A stretch of 64,000 bases of DNA from Sphingomonas qomolangmaensis (GTDB lineage: Bacteria; Pseudomonadota; Alphaproteobacteria; Sphingomonadales; Sphingomonadaceae). The notes below the pieces were generated by a model. The model was not told the origin of the DNA and did no database searches. It was given only the letters and a program-made list of their open reading frames with translations. The stretch's first letter is position 1; each line of letters begins with the position of its first letter. The position numbers and the translations under genes are program-made. The stretch spans positions 1,363,501 through 1,427,500 of the forward strand of contig NZ_CP101740.1 of the NCBI RefSeq assembly GCF_024496245.1. The letters run 5' to 3'. Of the stretch, positions 59,959 through 64,000 are shown piece after piece.

Positions 59959-61167
59959 ATGCACGCGATGACACTGACCGAAACCTTTCTGATCGCGATG
60001 CTGCTGATCTTCAGCGTGCCCTATCTGGTCTGGCGATTGGGGCGGCTCGATTATTGGGCGCCGCTGGTGGTGGTGCAGATCGTCGGCGGGGTGCTGCTCG
60101 GCCCCGGCGTCCTCGGCGCCGCCTTCCCCGATTATTACGCCTTCGTGTTCAGCCCGCAGGTCATCACCACGCTCAACGGCATCGCCTGGTGGGGGGTGAT
60201 GATCTTCGTCTGGATCGCCGGGATCGAGCTCGACCTGGGGCAAGCCTGGGCGAGCCGCCGAGAAACCGGCATCACCGCCGGGCTAGCGCTGGTCACGCCG
60301 CTCGCCTTCGGCAGCCTCGCCGCGATCGTCATGCTGCAGACCCCCGGCTGGGCTGGCACCGCCGGCCAGCCCTGGCAGGTGGTGCTCGGCATCGGCATGG
60401 CGTGCGCGGTCACCGCGCTGCCGATCCTGGTGCTGCTGATGGACAAGCTCGCCATCCTGCGCCAGCCGCTGGGCCAGCGGATCCTGCGCTATGCCAGCCT
60501 CGACGACATCGCGATCTGGGGGGTGCTGGCGCTGATCCTGCTCGATTGGGAGCGCGTCGGCCGGCAAGTCGCCTTCCTCGCCGCCTTCGCGGTCGCGACC
60601 TGGGCGATCCGCCGGCTGATGCAGCGCATCCCCGAGACCGACCGTTGGTATGTCAGCCTGATCTGGCTCGCCGCCTGCGGGTTCGCCGCCGACTGGGCGG
60701 GGCTGCACTACATGGTCGGCGCGTTCCTGTCGGGCGCGGTGCTCGATTCGAAATGGTTCGACGAGGAAGCGATGGACCGCTTTCGCGCCACCATCCTGCT
60801 CACCGTGATGCCGGTGTTCTTCCTCTCGACCGGGCTTCGCACCCAATGGGGGGTCGGCGGCTTCGCGGTGTTCGGCGCGGCGGGGCTGCTGCTGGCGGCA
60901 TCGGTCGGCGGCAAGCTGCTCGGTATCGGCATCGCCGGGCGGATCCTCAAATGGGCACCGGGCGAGGCATCGATCATCGGCTGGCTGCTCCAGACCAAGG
61001 CGCTGATCATGATCATCTTCGCCAACATCCTGCTCGATCGGCAGATCATCACCAACGAGACCTTCACCGCCTTGCTGCTGATGGCGGTGGCGAGCACGAT
61101 GCTAACGGTGCCGATCGTCGCGCCGCGATTGAAGCGGGTAGCGGGATTGGTGGGGCGAACCTCATGA
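59959..61167 (+). CDS. CPA2-type cation/proton antiporter
   Basis: 402 residues from ATG 59959, with GGGGGAG 6 bases upstream; ATG at 59968 is the alternative. About eleven membrane segments are seen, e.g. WWGVMIFVWIAGIELDLGQ, VVLGIGMACAVTALPILVLL and MVGAFLSGAVLDS. The ALPILVLLMDKL and FFLSTGLRTQWG regions match the Na/H exchanger family (PF00999). It lacks the C-terminal nucleotide-binding domain of KefB/C. Transported ion unknown. It is convergent with metH across a repeat. Confidence 0.87.
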   Translation: MHAMTLTETFLIAMLLIFSVPYLVWRLGRLDYWAPLVVVQIVGGVLLGPGVLGAAFPDYYAFVFSPQVITTLNGIAWWGVMIFVWIAGIELDLGQAWASRRETGITAGLALVTPLAFGSLAAIVMLQTPGWAGTAGQPWQVVLGIGMACAVTALPILVLLMDKLAILRQPLGQRILRYASLDDIAIWGVLALILLDWERVGRQVAFLAAFAVATWAIRRLMQRIPETDRWYVSLIWLAACGFAADWAGLHYMVGAFLSGAVLDSKWFDEEAMDRFRATILLTVMPVFFLSTGLRTQWGVGGFAVFGAAGLLLAASVGGKLLGIGIAGRILKWAPGEASIIGWLLQTKALIMIIFANILLDRQIITNETFTALLLMAVASTMLTVPIVAPRLKRVAGLVGRTS

Positions 61168-61169
61168 AT

Positions 61170-61289
61170 CCTCCCCCTGGCGGGGGAGGGGGACCGCTTT
61201 AGCGGTGGAGGCGGAGGTCACGAGCCGCGTGCTGGCGTCCGCCCCCTCCACCATGCTGCGCATGGTCCCCCTCCCCCTGGCGGGGAAGG
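61170..61289. repeat. CCTCCCCCTGG-type inverted-repeat element between antiporter and metH
   Basis: The 26-base ends (61170-61195 and 61264-61289) are reverse complements except for five positions, four of them a central TGGC/GCCA. The interior has a further dyad (GCTTTAGCGG; GGTGGAGGCGGA with TCCGCCCCCTCCACC). It lies 3 bases after the antiporter stop and 8 bases from the metH stop, so it may terminate both transcripts. Confidence 0.8.
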
Positions 61290-61296
61290 ATTATGA

Positions 61297-64000
<2,704 letters not shown>

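Noticed and set aside
58781..59971. Long plus-strand frame antisense to alr
   Set aside because: Arg/His/Pro-rich shadow; the racemase motifs are on the minus strand.

Overview
This window is a GC-rich chromosomal segment of an alphaproteobacterium, most likely a Sphingomonas-type member of the Sphingomonadales. The pointers are a CrtW/CrtZ carotenoid pair, a MucR-type regulator whose finger has Ser in place of Cys, a TIGR02300 acidic protein, the DUF1476/BolA/CGFS-glutaredoxin trio, PhaR, large TonB-dependent receptors, and inverted-repeat elements of the kind common in sphingomonads. No rRNA, CRISPR array, prophage or transposase is visible. Two tRNAs are present: Ala-GGC on the minus strand and Leu-TAA on the plus strand.

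Layout, left. 1-176 is the start of a Crp/Fnr-type regulator running off the edge. 589-8648 is a co-directional seven-gene run: MBL lactonase, DUF892, an unrecognised 741-residue protein, SDR, zinc MDR dehydrogenase, beta-propeller lactonase, MFS transporter. It looks like an oxidative carbohydrate (or lactone) catabolic operon whose central enzyme I cannot name. A MucR-type regulator follows (9134-9646). 9886-20682 is a second long block: a Tat-signal TldD-type metalloprotease, a signal-less TldE partner, DUF4159, MoxR ATPase, DUF58, BatA-type and two large membrane proteins. The last four are joined by three successive ATGA overlaps.

Layout, middle. An FAD dehydrogenase is divergent from a BLUF blue-light sensor. 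Then come tRNA-Ala, TIGR02300, aroA-cmk, two lower-GC genes (methyltransferase, FA hydroxylase) separating cmk from rpsA, rpsA with a clear terminator, ihfB, tRNA-Leu, an orphan peptide-binding lipoprotein, DUF4112, RNase T2, nadA-nadC, a low-GC DUF4230 gene, an MBL hydrolase, and a BlaI/M56 pair with two BlaI-like operators. The Fe-S/energy trio DUF1476-bolA-grxD follows.

Layout, right. The leucine cluster runs leuC, a 45-residue secreted peptide, an exported MBL lactonase, leuD and a quinone reductase. Then crtW-crtZ (astaxanthin-type carotenoids), DUF3597, an exported aspartic protease with a PDZ domain, an exported methyltransferase-like protein, a TPR/TonB protein, and a polyhydroxyalkanoate island (phaR, divergent phaC-like, phaA). 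The segment ends with a TonB receptor, alanine racemase, a CPA2 antiporter and metH, which runs off the right edge and carries an in-frame palindromic insertion.

The most interesting points are the palindromic element translated inside metH, the Tat-TldD/TldE/MoxR block, the orphan enzyme of the seven-gene operon, and the short PhaC-like protein with a complete Cys-Asp-His triad. All functions are read from motifs and context; no database search was possible.
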